Made by a program: the position numbers and the translations under genes. Under the pieces are notes generated by a model, which was not told the origin of the DNA, made no database searches, and saw only the letters and a list, made by a program, of their open reading frames with translations. A stretch of 64,000 nt of DNA, from the NCBI RefSeq assembly GCF_964340395.1, contig NC_135557.1, forward strand, positions 16,334,867 to 16,398,866. Direction: 5' to 3'. This document shows, piece by piece, positions 22,315 to 35,708 of this stretch; the stretch's first letter is position 1, and every line of letters begins with the position of its first letter. The DNA comes from Glandiceps talaboti. Its lineage: Eukaryota; Hemichordata; Enteropneusta; Spengelidae.

Positions 22315-22527
22315 TACTGTAAACCTGGAAATCTTAACTAAAGACTTCTTTTCGCTAATTAAGCTGGAAAACAAAAATGCAAAAATAAGTAGTGACTGAA
22401 ATGTCTGCTTGCACATGAACACAATGTACCAGTCTGGTAATTAGTGAAAATTAGTCTTTGAGAACTAGCTGTAGACTGTAAAATTGCAACATTTTGTAGT
22501 AGTGAAAATATCTAGAGGTTTACAGTA
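22315..22527 (+). mobile_element. MITE, family K (TACTGTAAACCT .. AGGTTTACAGTA)
   Basis: A 213-bp element with matching inverted ends. It is homologous end to end, in reverse orientation, to 48342-48551. Shared text includes accagtctggtaattag and ttagtctttgagaac. Confidence 0.82.
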
Positions 22528-23074
22528 TCTTGCATGTACAAATTAGTATAATGTACCACAGAAATATACAACTTGGAATTTGACATTTGAGAATGATAGA
22601 CTTGTGTAAGTGCAAATGTCAAGTACCATAGACTGGTCTAGACCTAACATAGTACAATACCTGTCAAAATATTGTAACTAACAGTGTCCACATCTCCACT
22701 CTGGAGGACTCGACCACTGCTCATGTGGAAGTCATGTACAATGGCCTATTGCATCATGGCTTTCAGCTGACAAAACAACCTAACCTGTCTGGAATGTGGA
22801 AAGGTGTCTCAGTCCACAACAAACAAATTCTTGTACTGGCTAGATCACTTGAGCAAACTGTTACTTACACACACAAAAAAAACACTCTAAAACACTTTGA
22901 AGAACTACATGGTATACCATCGGCATAATTTGAGCTGTTCTTTTGATTAGAATTTCACAAAGTAAGTGTAACACACATACATCTACTACATGATGTCCCA
23001 AGACACACATACAAACCAGATACACAAATGGACAAGAAACTATACACACAAAGAGAGACGGAGAACCACAGACA

Positions 23075-23277
23075 GACGGGAAGACAGACAGACAGACAGA
23101 CAGCCAGCCAGCCAGACAGACAGATTGATTAACAGAAACAGACAGGTTGAGTCAGGCTCAGATGACAGACGACCAGACAGACAGAGACATATGTATGTAC
23201 ATATACATATAAATACATACACATACACACATACATATATATATACACATATATACGTACATACATACATACATACA

Positions 23278-23311
<34 letters not shown>

Positions 23312-23371
23312 CACACACATACATACATACATACATACATACATACAATGTACGTACGTATGTACGTATAT

Positions 23372-23415
<44 letters not shown>

Positions 23416-23425
23416 CCCACATACA
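23075..23425. repeat. Compound microsatellite (GACA, ACAT, CA)
   Basis: GACA runs at 23081-23125, ACAT runs at 23255-23345, then an almost pure CA run to 23413. Open frames on both strands are repeat artefacts. Confidence 0.96.
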
Positions 23426-24767
23426 AATGTACAACCCTGCCAGACTACAATACAGACACTGTACATAAACAGACACTGTTCTATAAAAGTACAATGAACA
23501 TCTATACATTGTTCCCTGCGAGTTTAGACGCCACACCACTTCAATTACACCCCTCTTTTCTTTTCTTTTCTCTCCTCTGCAAACATTTACATTGGTAACA
23601 TTCTTGTAGTGGAGGTCACTTACAAACTGTCATCAATCATAGTTCAAAGTAAAGCTTACATGAAAACCCTATACATGTACACATCACAAAAGACACATTT
23701 AAAAGTTTGCTCCCTTCCTTCTGGTGAACCATACACCCTACATGAAATACACTGCAGTGTCGGGTCTGTGTGGTTGACCACACTAACTCAGTAACTGCAG
23801 TGCAAAAGTTAACAGAATAGAAGTTTGGGACATATAAGATGCACTTTAATTTGGAAGAGAGAACAATCAGAAAGTATTATTACTAGAAACTATTTGTAAA
23901 AACAAGACACATAAATTTGTTATCTAACACTACCCCTCTCAGCTGTCATTTACAATATGGCCTGCATTATATGTCATTACATTGTATGTACATAGTCACT
24001 GATCATAGTTCAAGCCAGAAAACTTCTATGTATACATGTCAAAAACAAGTTAAATATAGTGAATCTAACACTGCCCCTTGTCAAATTTTTTTAAATTCTT
24101 GAAGTGAATTATGCAGTTTGTCACAGATCATTCTCTGAGTCCAAGAAACCTTACCTGAAAACATCCACGTGCACACAACACAAGAGACATACATTGTAAT
24201 TTGTAAATAAATCTCGGATGTAAGTCTGTCCCTCTCACCTCAAGCTCTGAATGTTACAGTATTACATCCATATACCTGCACTCTAGTTTACATGAACATG
24301 ATGAACACGGAACTTGTTATTTCACACCTCATAGCATAGCACAAAGCTGAACACTTCATATATACACACATGTATAACACACCACAGAGACACTTGAAAT
24401 CCCAGCTGTCAACCTGATGTACAGTATATGTATATCCACAAAGCAGAATTAATTTGTCAGGATTTTTAACATTCTTTGTAACATAGGTATTGTACATATC
24501 TAAACAAGATCAGTGGTTGATAACAATGGTCACTTTCAAATACCCTTTATTGACATACATGTAAGTCTTACAGTCTTACCTGGAATTGTCTTCACTTAGT
24601 TTGTAAATGTCACAGTAACTTAGTATTGTCTACCCATATTGTATACAATACATCAACGCATACATTTGCATAAATTATATACAGGCCTGTCGAGTTCATT
24701 TGCTAGACTGATATTTTGGCAACTATACAGATAAACCCATGCTAAATAGTACAATTAGATGTTACTC

Positions 24768-25067
24768 CCGGATCCCCAATATTTTTCATCGTTCAGCCAA
24801 GGAAAATACGAGTGACCTAAGGGGTCTTTGACGCTATGAGTCGATAGACGAGAAGTGACAACCCTTAGGTCATGAGTATTTTCCAGCTGAATGACGAAAA
24901 ATATTGGAGAATAACATAATTGAACCCAAACTTAGGGAAAGTAATGGCAATTTTGAATGTTTTGATTCATATTTCAAACACAACAGAAACAGTGACATAG
25001 ACACGCATTTTCATGACACAGACGCGTGTTGTTGTGATGTAGAACAACCACAGTATATATTCGATAT
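24768..25067 (-). mobile_element. Hairpin element, family H, copy 2
   Basis: Reverse-oriented copy. The hairpin arms lie at about 24776-24832 and 24862-24918, followed by the single-copy part (aatggcaattttgaatgttt .. gtagaacaaccacagtatat). Arms end at aatatttttc / gaaaaatatt. Confidence 0.75.
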
Positions 25068-28000
25068 TTTTGGTTCTAAATGACCTCTTGCATGGTATAA
25101 TGTAGCATGTAAACACTTGCAGACTTACACAAGCCTGTATTGTTATAATTCTGAAGCTATATATATATACCTCAAATTATAAACATTCAAGGTTATGTCA
25201 AATTTTATGTGCATCATATCAAATATATTATATAATAAACATGAAAGTGAAAGAAAAACACACAATTATTACAGTAACTTAATTTGAATATTTGAGAATA
25301 CAAAGAAAGAGAGGACAACAGGCAGGAATGAGGTCAAAATAATATATTTCAAAACGACAGTAAAATATAGTTAAACTTTGAAACAGTAAATTAGAAACGA
25401 ACACAATGTAAGTTGTAACATTTCGATGTACTTGCTGGGCAGGTGAATATTATCGATGGAAAATGTGTAAGAGAAATTAGTATTTCATCTCAATCATAAA
25501 TTTGACATATTCTCAATTCCTCTTCCTTCTGACATAAAGACAATTCATCATCTTGTTTATACAAGTATTAAAATTCATAATCTTTATCATCCTCACAGAA
25601 TTATTAACACAACTTTAGTGACTATTTTATACTCTAAAATGAGTTAATGGTATGATATTTTACTTTCTATTTCAACAATTCATGGTTTTTGTACACAAAA
25701 CAACTCCTGATGCTTTCAGAAATACCATCAGTTACACTGAATTTTAGCATATGTATTTATTCTTAAATTTATCTAGCACTCCAAGCATACATTGTACATC
25801 ACATTTCAGGGTCTGAGCCCTTCATTTATTAAGTTGACCCTTAACAGAAGAAGAAGAAGACAAGGGGGGAGGGGAGGAGGAGGAAGAGGGATGGAGCAGG
25901 GGGAGGAAGAGAAGAAGAAGGAGACCCCGGATTCTTTTTTCTAGATTTATCTGAGAATGTGGTCGAGATTTGTTGAACATACCAAAAATGTAAGATATTC
26001 ACTTTCGACATGAAGTGTTCTATAATGTATCTTTGTTGACAGATTCGTGCAGTAATACAGAGACCTGCAAATGCTACTTTGTGACTCGAATATTTAACAA
26101 TGATTACAAGAGTAATTTATTAGTAGTATTATGTTGACTTTACAGGTGTAACCACATTAAGTTTATTACCGCCAGACACACTAATTATTTCACTATTAAT
26201 GTGAGATTTACAACCTAATGATCTCAAGAGTTGAGTTACTATGTTAAAGTTTAACAATCACAACCTTGTTTCTGACTCAAGTATTTGAGATAATTGAGAA
26301 ACTGAAAAGACTGAGAATGGAAATGAAACTACAGTAATCCCACTTTTCTTCCTATTGTAACTTTTGTATTTATAATATCAACATGTATACATACAGTTGG
26401 TTCCATATACAAATTTACCTATAAGTAATATAATATCAACATGCATACATGTACATACAGTTCATTCCATATACAAATTACCCTTCAGGATATCATCATT
26501 AAAACATATCACATACATATATTGGTTGGGGTGATGTAACAAAACTGTAAAAATATACTCCAACTGGGTGGGGTCGGGTAACTGGAACCAAACAATTTTT
26601 TTTTAGGTCTTGTCACAATTATTAATATATTGTTTATGTTATATAGTTACCATCACCACCACCCCTTCAACTCCGTGAATAAACCTTATTTATATCCTTG
26701 CTTGCACATATTATATGCGGACCATATATTATACTCATATATTTAAATTTTATGAATATATTATCCAAGGTCACAGAGGTCATTTGGCTTTTTATTTACT
26801 TTTTTTTTTCTCTTTTATTTGTTCGTCCTTTTTTTGTGGGTATTTGTACCATTTGAGTTGAGATTTTAAGTTTTGAATTCTCCACAACCGAAGCCTGTTT
26901 ATGTGCAAAACTAGTCAAATTTTCAAACTATTTTTACACTCAGTAACTATAAACACTGATGGTCTGTGTATACCAATAAAGTCATATTTTTAGTTGCGGT
27001 ACATGTAGCAACAGGCCTTGGTATATTTGTACGGGTTTTTTTGTATTTGTATTGGTCAAGTATCATACATTATACATTCTACTTATTTTGACATTTCCTG
27101 TCAAATATTCACAATTTAAATTATTAAAACTCATTCTATGTTTGTTTGTCTTTTTTTTTTGCTATGGTATGTACACAGACTACAGACAAGTTAACGTTAG
27201 TAACGGTAATATTTATTATACCACGCCATCACGTAATTCCGTTCTTTTCTATAATTCATTAATTTATGTCATGTAATTCACTGCAAGGACTCTGTACCCT
27301 ATAAATAAATCCAATTAAGTATTTTTCCTGTCAAATAATACTACTACGACAGAACGCCATGATGCATGAGTGCAAGTGTGGTCTCTACTCAGGCTATTTG
27401 GACGAGTGCTTGCAGTGTTCTGTGCAGCTGTACTTTCACGAGTGTAGTGTGAGTGAAAATATTGTAGAAACCAGTTCCCGGCAGAGCTATAAAACTGCAA
27501 GTCTGGCAGGGCTATAAAAAAAGTTGGACTAGATATCGGGAATGAAATACAATGTATACACTGAGCTTGAGTCAAATCTAGAATCCAGACTGCAATCTAC
27601 ATAACCAATCAAGTTACGTCAAATTAGTTAATTTCAAGTTCAATCTCTACTAGCCAATCCTATCCTAATTGACCAATCAAATGAAGGTCAATATCAAATT
27701 TGCAACAATATGTATGGAATGTAGGAAACTCTATATAAACTTTTATTTCTGTGTGATCTGTAGGAGTTTTTATATGTTAATAAAATACAAGTAGCTGTCT
27801 TTATAGTACTTGGTTGTACAGGCGTCATTCCTTTCCAGAACCTGTTTGTGTACAATTCCCTTATCCCACCCTAGAACAAAAGATAGATTCTATATACTTC
27901 TTACGCTTCTAAAAGGCAAAAATGAAAAAAAAAATATTTGTTTCCGATATCATGGCTTCAAGAAAATAGGGTAGATAGGTTGGGATTTTATTTTATTTTA

Positions 28001-28877
28001 CATTTTATTTTTTTAATTATTTCGACCCAAAGACAAGATACTTGGTCAAAACGCTTTCGTAACAGTTGATGAGGTGTAAACGAAGTAAAATGAAGACAAT
28101 TATGTGATTCAGAAGTAGACAAACACAATATGCAGACTGTTCTGTGATAGGCTCAAAAGATATCACTTTTCTCGTGAATGTGATTTTTTTTAAAAAGTAA
28201 CCACAGACACTTTGGCATGAAAATCTACACGGAAATTGAAGTATAAAATTGTCATAATTTTATCTTTTTGCATGTAAAAAATGTTTAGGGGACTTAAACT
28301 AGGGTCAGTCGGGTTGTTGGAAACACACTATTTTAAAAACAAATTTATTTGTCCTAATGGCTTCAGTACAATAACAACACTATTCACAACTATGAGAACT
28401 TGGTTTTGAACCCCTTGTTCTAGGCGTGTATAACATTACACAAAAACTATATACGAATGTGTTCCAGCATGAACCCTATGGTTCCAGGTACTAAAACACT
28501 GTCATGACCTCACTGGTGGTACAAACTAGACAGAGAGGTTAAGAGATCACCACATAAACCCTGTATTGTGACATACATAATACCTCTTTTTAGACTTTTA
28601 TCTCCCAGCTACTAAATAAGATCCCTTGTATGCTTTGTTCAAGTGGGTCTGTGATTTAAAAGAAAATGGAACCTATGGACAGGATATACAATACACCTAA
28701 AGAGATTAGTTCTTGGGATGTTTCTTTGTTCAAAGGAGGAAAAAAAAATACAAGTGGTGTATGGTGCTGCACTGTCACTAGACGTTGATGAGAAGACATG
28801 AAAAGACTGTCTTGGTGGTGTGTTCTTAAAGAGTGGCTAGTTGACAAAAATCTACCTGAGTTCCCATGCTATTTTAG

Positions 28878-28985
28878 AATTCATACACAAGTTCTCTTCT
28901 TCCACTTTTGATTGAGGACAAGTGATTTGTTCAAAACAAGTCTGTTTCTCAATCAAAAGTAGAAGAGAACTTGTATATGAATAAT
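28878..28985. repeat. Perfect-looking hairpin, ~35-bp arms
   Basis: Left arm attcatacacaagttctctt then cttccacttttgattgag. Right arm ctcaatcaaaagtagaagag then aacttgtatatgaat. The loop is about 36 bp. I found no other copy in the window. Confidence 0.8.
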
Positions 28986-29621
28986 AGTGTTTCCATAATG
29001 AACATAATATGTAGTATTGTATTTTACAATGGTTACCTGGTAACATTCAGGGTTTTCATTGAACTTTTAGGTGAGTAGTCCGATTTTAAGTGAACTATTT
29101 CCACTACAATTTACTTCTGACTTTCATTGGTCTAAAACTAGACTATCACCTCCTAAATTCTATTTTGATATTTAATTTTTTTGGTTTAGTAATCAAATTT
29201 TTTTCAAGTAATTTTCCATGGATTTCCTCTAATGGACTCTCATCTCATATAAAATCTGGGTTTTAATTTAACTTTTACTAGCCCTTGTGGTCAAATTTGT
29301 AGAACTGTTTAAGCTACAACTGTGTATTGATTTCCCCTAGTGTAACACAGAATACCACCTCACAAATTTGGTAGCCAAGATACAATATTTAGTAGTCGAT
29401 ATGTCTCTTTGACAACTAAATTTGGGTGCTGAGATTGTGCTTTACAATTTGGCTTGAATAAGTATACACAGTGCTTTTGCAAAGTTTGGGAAACCATGGT
29501 AACGGAAGGGGGGATCTGTCAAGACTTGCATAGATTTCCATACGTAGTACTATAAATACCGGTATGAGATGGGAATGTTGGTTAAATAGCTGGTGAACCA
29601 AGGTAGATATCGCCTACTTTA

Positions 29622-29926
29622 CTGTCCCCACCTAATTCTACTCAAACCCAATTCATACTTAATCGATTCAATTAATCAGTGTGAAACTTGTTTCTTTCCC
29701 TACAAGAAAACCTGAGCAGCCTGGTGTTGAATCAATTCTCATGTACATTAGCAGCATCAGTTTTGATTTACTTTGAATTGGTTCAAAACCATCCCCTTGG
29801 TGTGGTTCCGCAGGGATCAACTAAATCAGGTGAAACTGGCTGCAGTGAATTTAATGAGGAGACAGGAGAACTAACTTCGATTCGATTTCGAACCAATTTA
29901 AAATGCCACATTAAATTGGGGCAGGG
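29622..29926. mobile_element. Family P element, second copy
   Basis: Ends ctgtccccacctaatt and ttaaattggggcaggg. The interior shares aatcgattcaatt, ttgaattggttcaaaacca and caactaaatcagg with 13466-13843. It has drifted more than the first copy. Confidence 0.6.
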
Positions 29927-30414
29927 CGAATACCTTTACTGAAGTGCTCAAATTCTGGCTAAGTTATCAACAAGTTAATATCTCCCAAATTGTGTAAAAC
30001 TAATAACAATTCATTACTTGTATCTGTAACTAGTGTAACGAGTACTCCTTTGTTGCTGGGGTTCAAAAACCGTACAACAAACATTAGATAATTAAACCAA
30101 GGTACTTATACATGTATTTCAACACCACTGCAGGATATGAGTGGGTGTGTCAGTCATTTAGTACATACAGTCAGCCTTGAACTGAAGACGTCCTCTTGGA
30201 CACTCACTTTACCTTTCACATAGGAAGTACTATAGCTCTAAAGAAGTGCTGTCGGTCAGTTCCACATCAGTGAAGTCTATAATTATTGGCATTCTGACCA
30301 CAAATAACCTTCAAATTAGGTATGTTATTGTGTAAGGGTTAGTATGTACAGTCTGATACATTGTGTACATTCTACTGGGTTCACTGAAGTTTTCATTAAT
30401 ATAATGTCCACTGA

Positions 30415-31085
30415 CCAGTTAGTGAATATCACGTTTTCTCTTCAATCTTGTTTACACGGCTACACAGCCCATGAATTTTCACTGCTTAGGGATGATCACA
30501 CAATGTCGCACAAGGTCAACAAATGAATATTGTTCGTTTAGGGTCAAAACCCCCTCCACCTAAACGAATGTTCACAAGTGCGACATCAAACATCTATAAA
30601 TTATGTAAACTATGATGAAAACTGTAGCGATCACACCACTACGTCTACGATCCATGTAATGTATGAACACGATTATAAACACATTACAATACAGAAACCC
30701 AGCACCATATCTCCCATTAGACGTAAAAAAAATTTCAACTTATCAACATCTCAGTAGTAAATTTATACAAAAGATGTTTTTTAAGTTTAAGTTTTCCATC
30801 AAAATTTGGTTAGAAGTGCGAAAATGAAGTTCAGCAATTGCATTGACGCCAGACCCCCTCTCCCCTAAAAGAACGAAGTTCACCTATTCACAGCTTGTGT
30901 AACACTGTGCAATCGTCCCTTAGTTGTTGTTTCTTATGTGTGTGTCCTTTTGAAACTTTGTCGGTATTTCTCTGAAAACACTGTCTACCAGACCAGTGCA
31001 TGCATTCACACTCACAAGTCAGTGAATATCAGGTTTTCTCTTAAATCAGGTTTACATGGTTACACAGCAAATAAATTTCACCTCT
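30415..31085 (+). repeat. Two diverged copies of a ~70-bp segment
   Basis: agtgaatatcacgttttctc .. ggctacacagccc at 30420-30482 and agtgaatatcaggttttctc .. ggttacacagcaaa at 31021-31072 are clearly related, about 600 bp apart. A third shorter match is at 31142. Confidence 0.65.
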
Positions 31086-32529
31086 TTTGTTGTTTATGTT
31101 GTTGTTGTTCCCATGAATCATGTTTTAGTTCTCACACTTGAGAATATCATGTTTTCTCTAAAATAATGTCCAAGCTACTAATACAGTATTTTAGCAGACA
31201 TTCTACTTCATGGACAGTCCATTAGTTTTGACTGAACCTACACAAATGGCCAAATATTTACAATCTCTATACGACTCCGCACTCAATGGGTCCCTTGTAC
31301 AGTAAACATCCTATAATCACATACATTCACTAGGGTCTGGTGTACTTCTCCTGATATTTTCCGACAATTTTTAATTAAGCAATATTTCAAACCATTGACA
31401 AATGCTTCCACCTCATTAAATGTAATACAAAATGAAACTCACTGCATCAAACTGACTACATCTACCATATTGCTTTCCAGTCAAATTGACTGCCAAAATG
31501 TGCTGGTTGGGAAATGTTTACAACAAGTGTTTTAACATTCCAGCTGGCTAAAGATTAACATAACAAACAACTGTGCTGTGCTATCTCCCTTTAATTCTTT
31601 TTCAAAATTCAGATCTCCCTTAAAATACTGAGCTTCCCTTTTCGCACAAAGATTGCCATAAAACCTATCCTGTCATGACCACAAGACACAAGGCTACCAT
31701 ATTGAGAATCAGTGGCAACGAACAGTAGTGCAGTGACTGTACATCGACCATGAAATGACATGACATGGTCGTTTTCTAAACCCTTACTCGATCAGTACCA
31801 CTGCTAACATCGCAATAATTAAGTCAGAAATGAAACCAGGCACTCACTTACCTACTACATATAGTATGCGATATGATACCCACAATCTGTAACACTTCGT
31901 AGTATGACTTCCACAGTAGATAAAGTTTCAAAACTTACTGTACTACTCAAGGTATGCGTACATTCCAGTGACGATGACAGCTATGGCAGGTAACACATCC
32001 TTGTTTGGATTGTACCACTCTACAGCAGGGGTTGGCAGCCTGGTATAATTTCTGAGGGGTAACCTCATCTTCGATCAATAGCCTTGAATCAATCTATTAT
32101 GAATGTATCTAGTCTACTTTCAATAATCAGGCATAATTTTATCTCTGTTTTTACTTTAGAGGGACGTTTAAAAGCATATTTCCATGTGAATAGATCCCAC
32201 CCTATTCAGGGTCATTCACCTGTTTATTTAAATTGAACTTTTCCCTTCAAGGGAATTTACAGTGTATTGTTCATCAACCAGACAAACAAGTGAGAAAGGC
32301 AGGAGTTCATAACCTGAGATAAAGCTTTGGATAAAATCTTGCAACTAACATTAACATACTGTTCCCTAAGGACTTCACCTATCAAAGAGATTTAATCCTG
32401 TCATGTATGGCCTTTTGGTGCTTATTTTTGTTTCATATAAAAATATTGTCATATTATTCCAAACATTAACACATGTTGAATCATGTTAAGTGTCTGTTAG
32501 AGCTCTCACCAGAGAAGTACAATTCTTAT

Positions 32530-32812
32530 ATATGACATCATGACAACCCTGTGTCTACATTACTAGTTTTGTGGTGTTCGAAATACGAGTTAAAACGTTC
32601 CAAATTGCCATTATTTTCCTCGATTTTATCAATTATGCTTGAAGTCGAGGAGGTATAACTATATTATTCCCCAATTCTTTATTTCATTCAGCCGGAAAAT
32701 ACTTGTGACCCAAGGGGTTGTCACTACTCGTCCAGCAACCCATAGTGACAAGGCCCCCTAGGTCCCCATATTTACCTTGGCTGAAAAAAGAAAAATATTG
32801 GGGAATAATATC
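32530..32812 (+). mobile_element. Hairpin element, family H, copy 3
   Basis: Contains aaattgccattattttcctc and hairpin arms around 32660-32717 and 32752-32812 (attattccccaattctttat / aaaatattggggaataat). Confidence 0.72.
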
Positions 32813-32857
32813 TAAGTATGCCAGATTTATTCAAGGAGCATCAGCCTCTCAAAACTG

Positions 32858-33010
32858 TTAAAGGGGCAAGTTTCAATACCGGGTCATCACATTAGTGTTA
32901 TCTTAAGGATTACATGTGATTATTTTTTTGTTTTGAACCAACTTTTTCAATAGCTCTGCTAAACAACTGGTTTTAACACTTAGATTTCAATCTTCAAGTG
33001 GGTCTTTAAC
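32858..33010 (+). mobile_element. Family D element, copy 2
   Basis: ttaaaggggcaagtttcaat .. gggtctttaac. It aligns along its length to 1453-1620. It lies 46 bp after a family H copy. Confidence 0.7.
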
Positions 33011-33354
33011 ACCCTAGTTTGGATTAGCAGTCTATTTTCCTTGAGTTTCCAGTAGTGGGGTTATTTGAAATTCAAGGAGTTGCCAGGAGTGTATGAACCA
33101 TGTATATATAAGTGTCTAAGATTGGCCTAACATAACATGACAAACAGAAATTTATCACTGGTTTCACTTCCTTTTTCACACTACACATTACAATGCTTGA
33201 AACAAGAAGTGTACCTGGATGGTATAACGAAGTCAGTCTTTGACATAAACAGAACATTTGGCATTTCAAATTACACAAAACCAGACACAACCAACTCACA
33301 TAACTGTACATCAACCTGATCATTTATTCTTAGCATCTCAAACCCTGATAAGTA

Positions 33355-33510
33355 CTGAGTGTTTTTGTTAAGGGTGGTAAGTAGGTAAAATGTACCCGCT
33401 TTCCCGATCATTTTACCAGGTTCCCTACCAGTCTTTTTGTTACGGGCAGTATATTAAAGTGGGTAAAATCTAACTATTTTACCAAAGTTCCAAAACAAAA
33501 CCCCGGTAGA
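33355..33510 (+). repeat. Single-copy relative of the 82-bp array
   Basis: gtttttgttaagggtggtaa, gtaggtaaaatgtaccc and attttaccaggttccctacc match words of the array at 15775. A shorter relative is at 34243-34295 and an inverted one at 60899-60985. Confidence 0.55.
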
Positions 33511-33679
33511 AAAGAATGTCTGGGAAACTATGCCATTCTTACCTGATCACCCCCCCCCTCCCTACACCCACATCCACACTGACACACATAAACACACATA
33601 CATCTTTCTACTTCTGGAGCTCACTGCCCTTAGCAAAATCATTAATATCCCTAACACTGAGTTGCCACTTTAACTGACA

Positions 33680-33890
33680 GATTACCAATAATACACCTAT
33701 ATTGTTACTGCTATTAACAGAGATTACCCACAATACACCTATATGGTTTCTGCTATTAACTGACAGATTACCCATAATACACCTATATTGTTACTGCTAT
33801 TAACAGAGATTACCCACAATACACCTATATGGTTTCTGCTATTAACTGACAGATTACCCATAATACACCTATATGGTTTCTGCTATGATA
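33680..33890 (+). repeat. 42+44-bp dimeric tandem array
   Basis: gattacc starts at 33680, 33722, 33766, 33808 and 33852, so spacing alternates 42, 44, 42, 44. The longer unit has ctgaca and the shorter has cagag. tattgttact and tatggtttct alternate too, until the last unit. Confidence 0.88.
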
Positions 33891-35530
33891 TTTCCCTACC
33901 AGTGTATCTATGTACAGATCTAAATATTACCAGACAGTACTACTATAGCTCAATACAAACCTTATAACAATACTATTCCTAAAAGTGCAAACTCATCATA
34001 AAAAATTATCAGGATTTTATTACCCTACACTGGAAGAAACCATTGTTTACATTTTGAGGGGTGGTTGTAGAAAATTTTCTAAAGAATGGAACAGTCTTTG
34101 AAAAGCAATCATTCCAGAGCAGGATATTAAATCTTAGAATAGGAAGCTGAACATGGAGATATTGTCTTATTTACATGTAAATTCATTGCCACCTAATGAT
34201 CAAACATTATCAACATAACACAAATTTAGAATTATTCATCATCAGTGTTTTTGTTAAGGCAGTAAGCAGGTTAAATTTACCCAACTTCCCAAGACATTTT
34301 TTTTTTGTATTTAATAACATTTTCATTGGGCTTATTACAAAAATACAACTCTTATGATGGATGGAAATCTTATACATCTTGTATTCGGAATCAATTTCAA
34401 AAACTGTCCCAATTTCTTAATATGTGCATTTCATTTACTTGTTACATTTTCTAACCGCAATATGAAACTCTATACACACTCTGAATATTTTGCAAGTATG
34501 TTTTGTATGCCATCGAATCTGGTTTTTGTTTTCTAAACTTTGAAAATAAAATATAACGCTTCGCCAAAAAAATAACAAAATTCAATAATGACTTGTTTAT
34601 CACCCAGGATGATTACCAAAATTACCCATCAAAGCTATGGTATATGGTATTGAAAGCTTTGTACATATCATCAGATCCTCCCCTCCCCCTCCCCCCTCCC
34701 CCTTGTTACCATATCCCAAAACACTTCATTTACAAATTATTATTATATAATTATATTATATAACTATATTATATATTAGTACGTTACAATACTGAAGTAC
34801 ACTGATTCTGTAGCACGCCCTCTAGAGGTGTACTCATCTTATATTTGTATTTGAATAAAGACAATGGCTTTCTAAACATGTTGTCCCAGTCTATATGATT
34901 ACATTATATAACTGTTATATAATACACACCATGTATTCCCATTTATACCATTTCTTCTATAGGCGAACAAGTATATGCACTATTGCATTGTGCCTAGCTG
35001 ACGACATCATGTGACTTGTTTTTAATTACTTGACTGTTTGTGTATACATACTAGATAATTTGCATAACATTTGCATAATGCATTATTTGCATACAATTTG
35101 TATAGGACATGTTTGCAGCATCAATTTCACTAATCAATTCTAAACACTGAAGGAATGTAAACGATTATAAATTGAATGGAGGTGTAAAAGATAAGTGGCA
35201 ATAATATCCCCATAAATAAACCCTTTTCAAGACCATTTCTAAGGTCTTTGACCTTGTGCCACATTGGGTAAGTACCACTTGACTGACCTTTGACAAAGTT
35301 CTTGTGCCATGTCTTTTGTAACTTAGCACCACTAGACTGACCATCGTGAATGTTTATCCTTGCATTAATAGTTTTGGTCACACTTGGGGTAAATATTAGT
35401 AAAGCTTGGTGGAAATGAGCAAAACTTGTCACAAACAGGGAAAGTAAACAAAGGAATTAAATTAAGTACACATGGCAAAACATGTTGGAAGTACGGAAAT
35501 CTCCATGACATTTCATTGCTTAGTTATAAC

Positions 35531-35708
35531 CAGTGTGCCCTCCAAGCTAATTTGATGCACCCATAACGCACACAATTTCTAGTGACACACCAAAATTTTG
35601 ATGTTCCCCTATCTCTTACTATGTGGTGACTTAAAGTTACAAGAAATGGCAGTTATTATCATTTTGACTAACAACAACAAAATTTGGCTATTGTTATGTG
35701 GCACACTG
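35531..35708 (-). mobile_element. hAT-like MITE, family C, with 8-bp flanks
   Basis: cagtgtgccctccaagctaa .. ttatgtggcacactg, in reverse orientation to the other copies. Flanks gttataac (left) and gttagaac (right) differ by one base, as for an 8-bp target duplication, which fits hAT transposition. Confidence 0.8.

Noticed and set aside
22725-22928. 67-residue frame (HHGFQLTKQPNLSGMW..)
   Set aside because: Non-repetitive, but no start context, homologue or neighbouring exon recognised.
22990-23598. 202-residue open frame with His/Thr/Tyr repeats
   Set aside because: It runs through GACA, ACAT and CA microsatellites, and the opposite strand is equally open.
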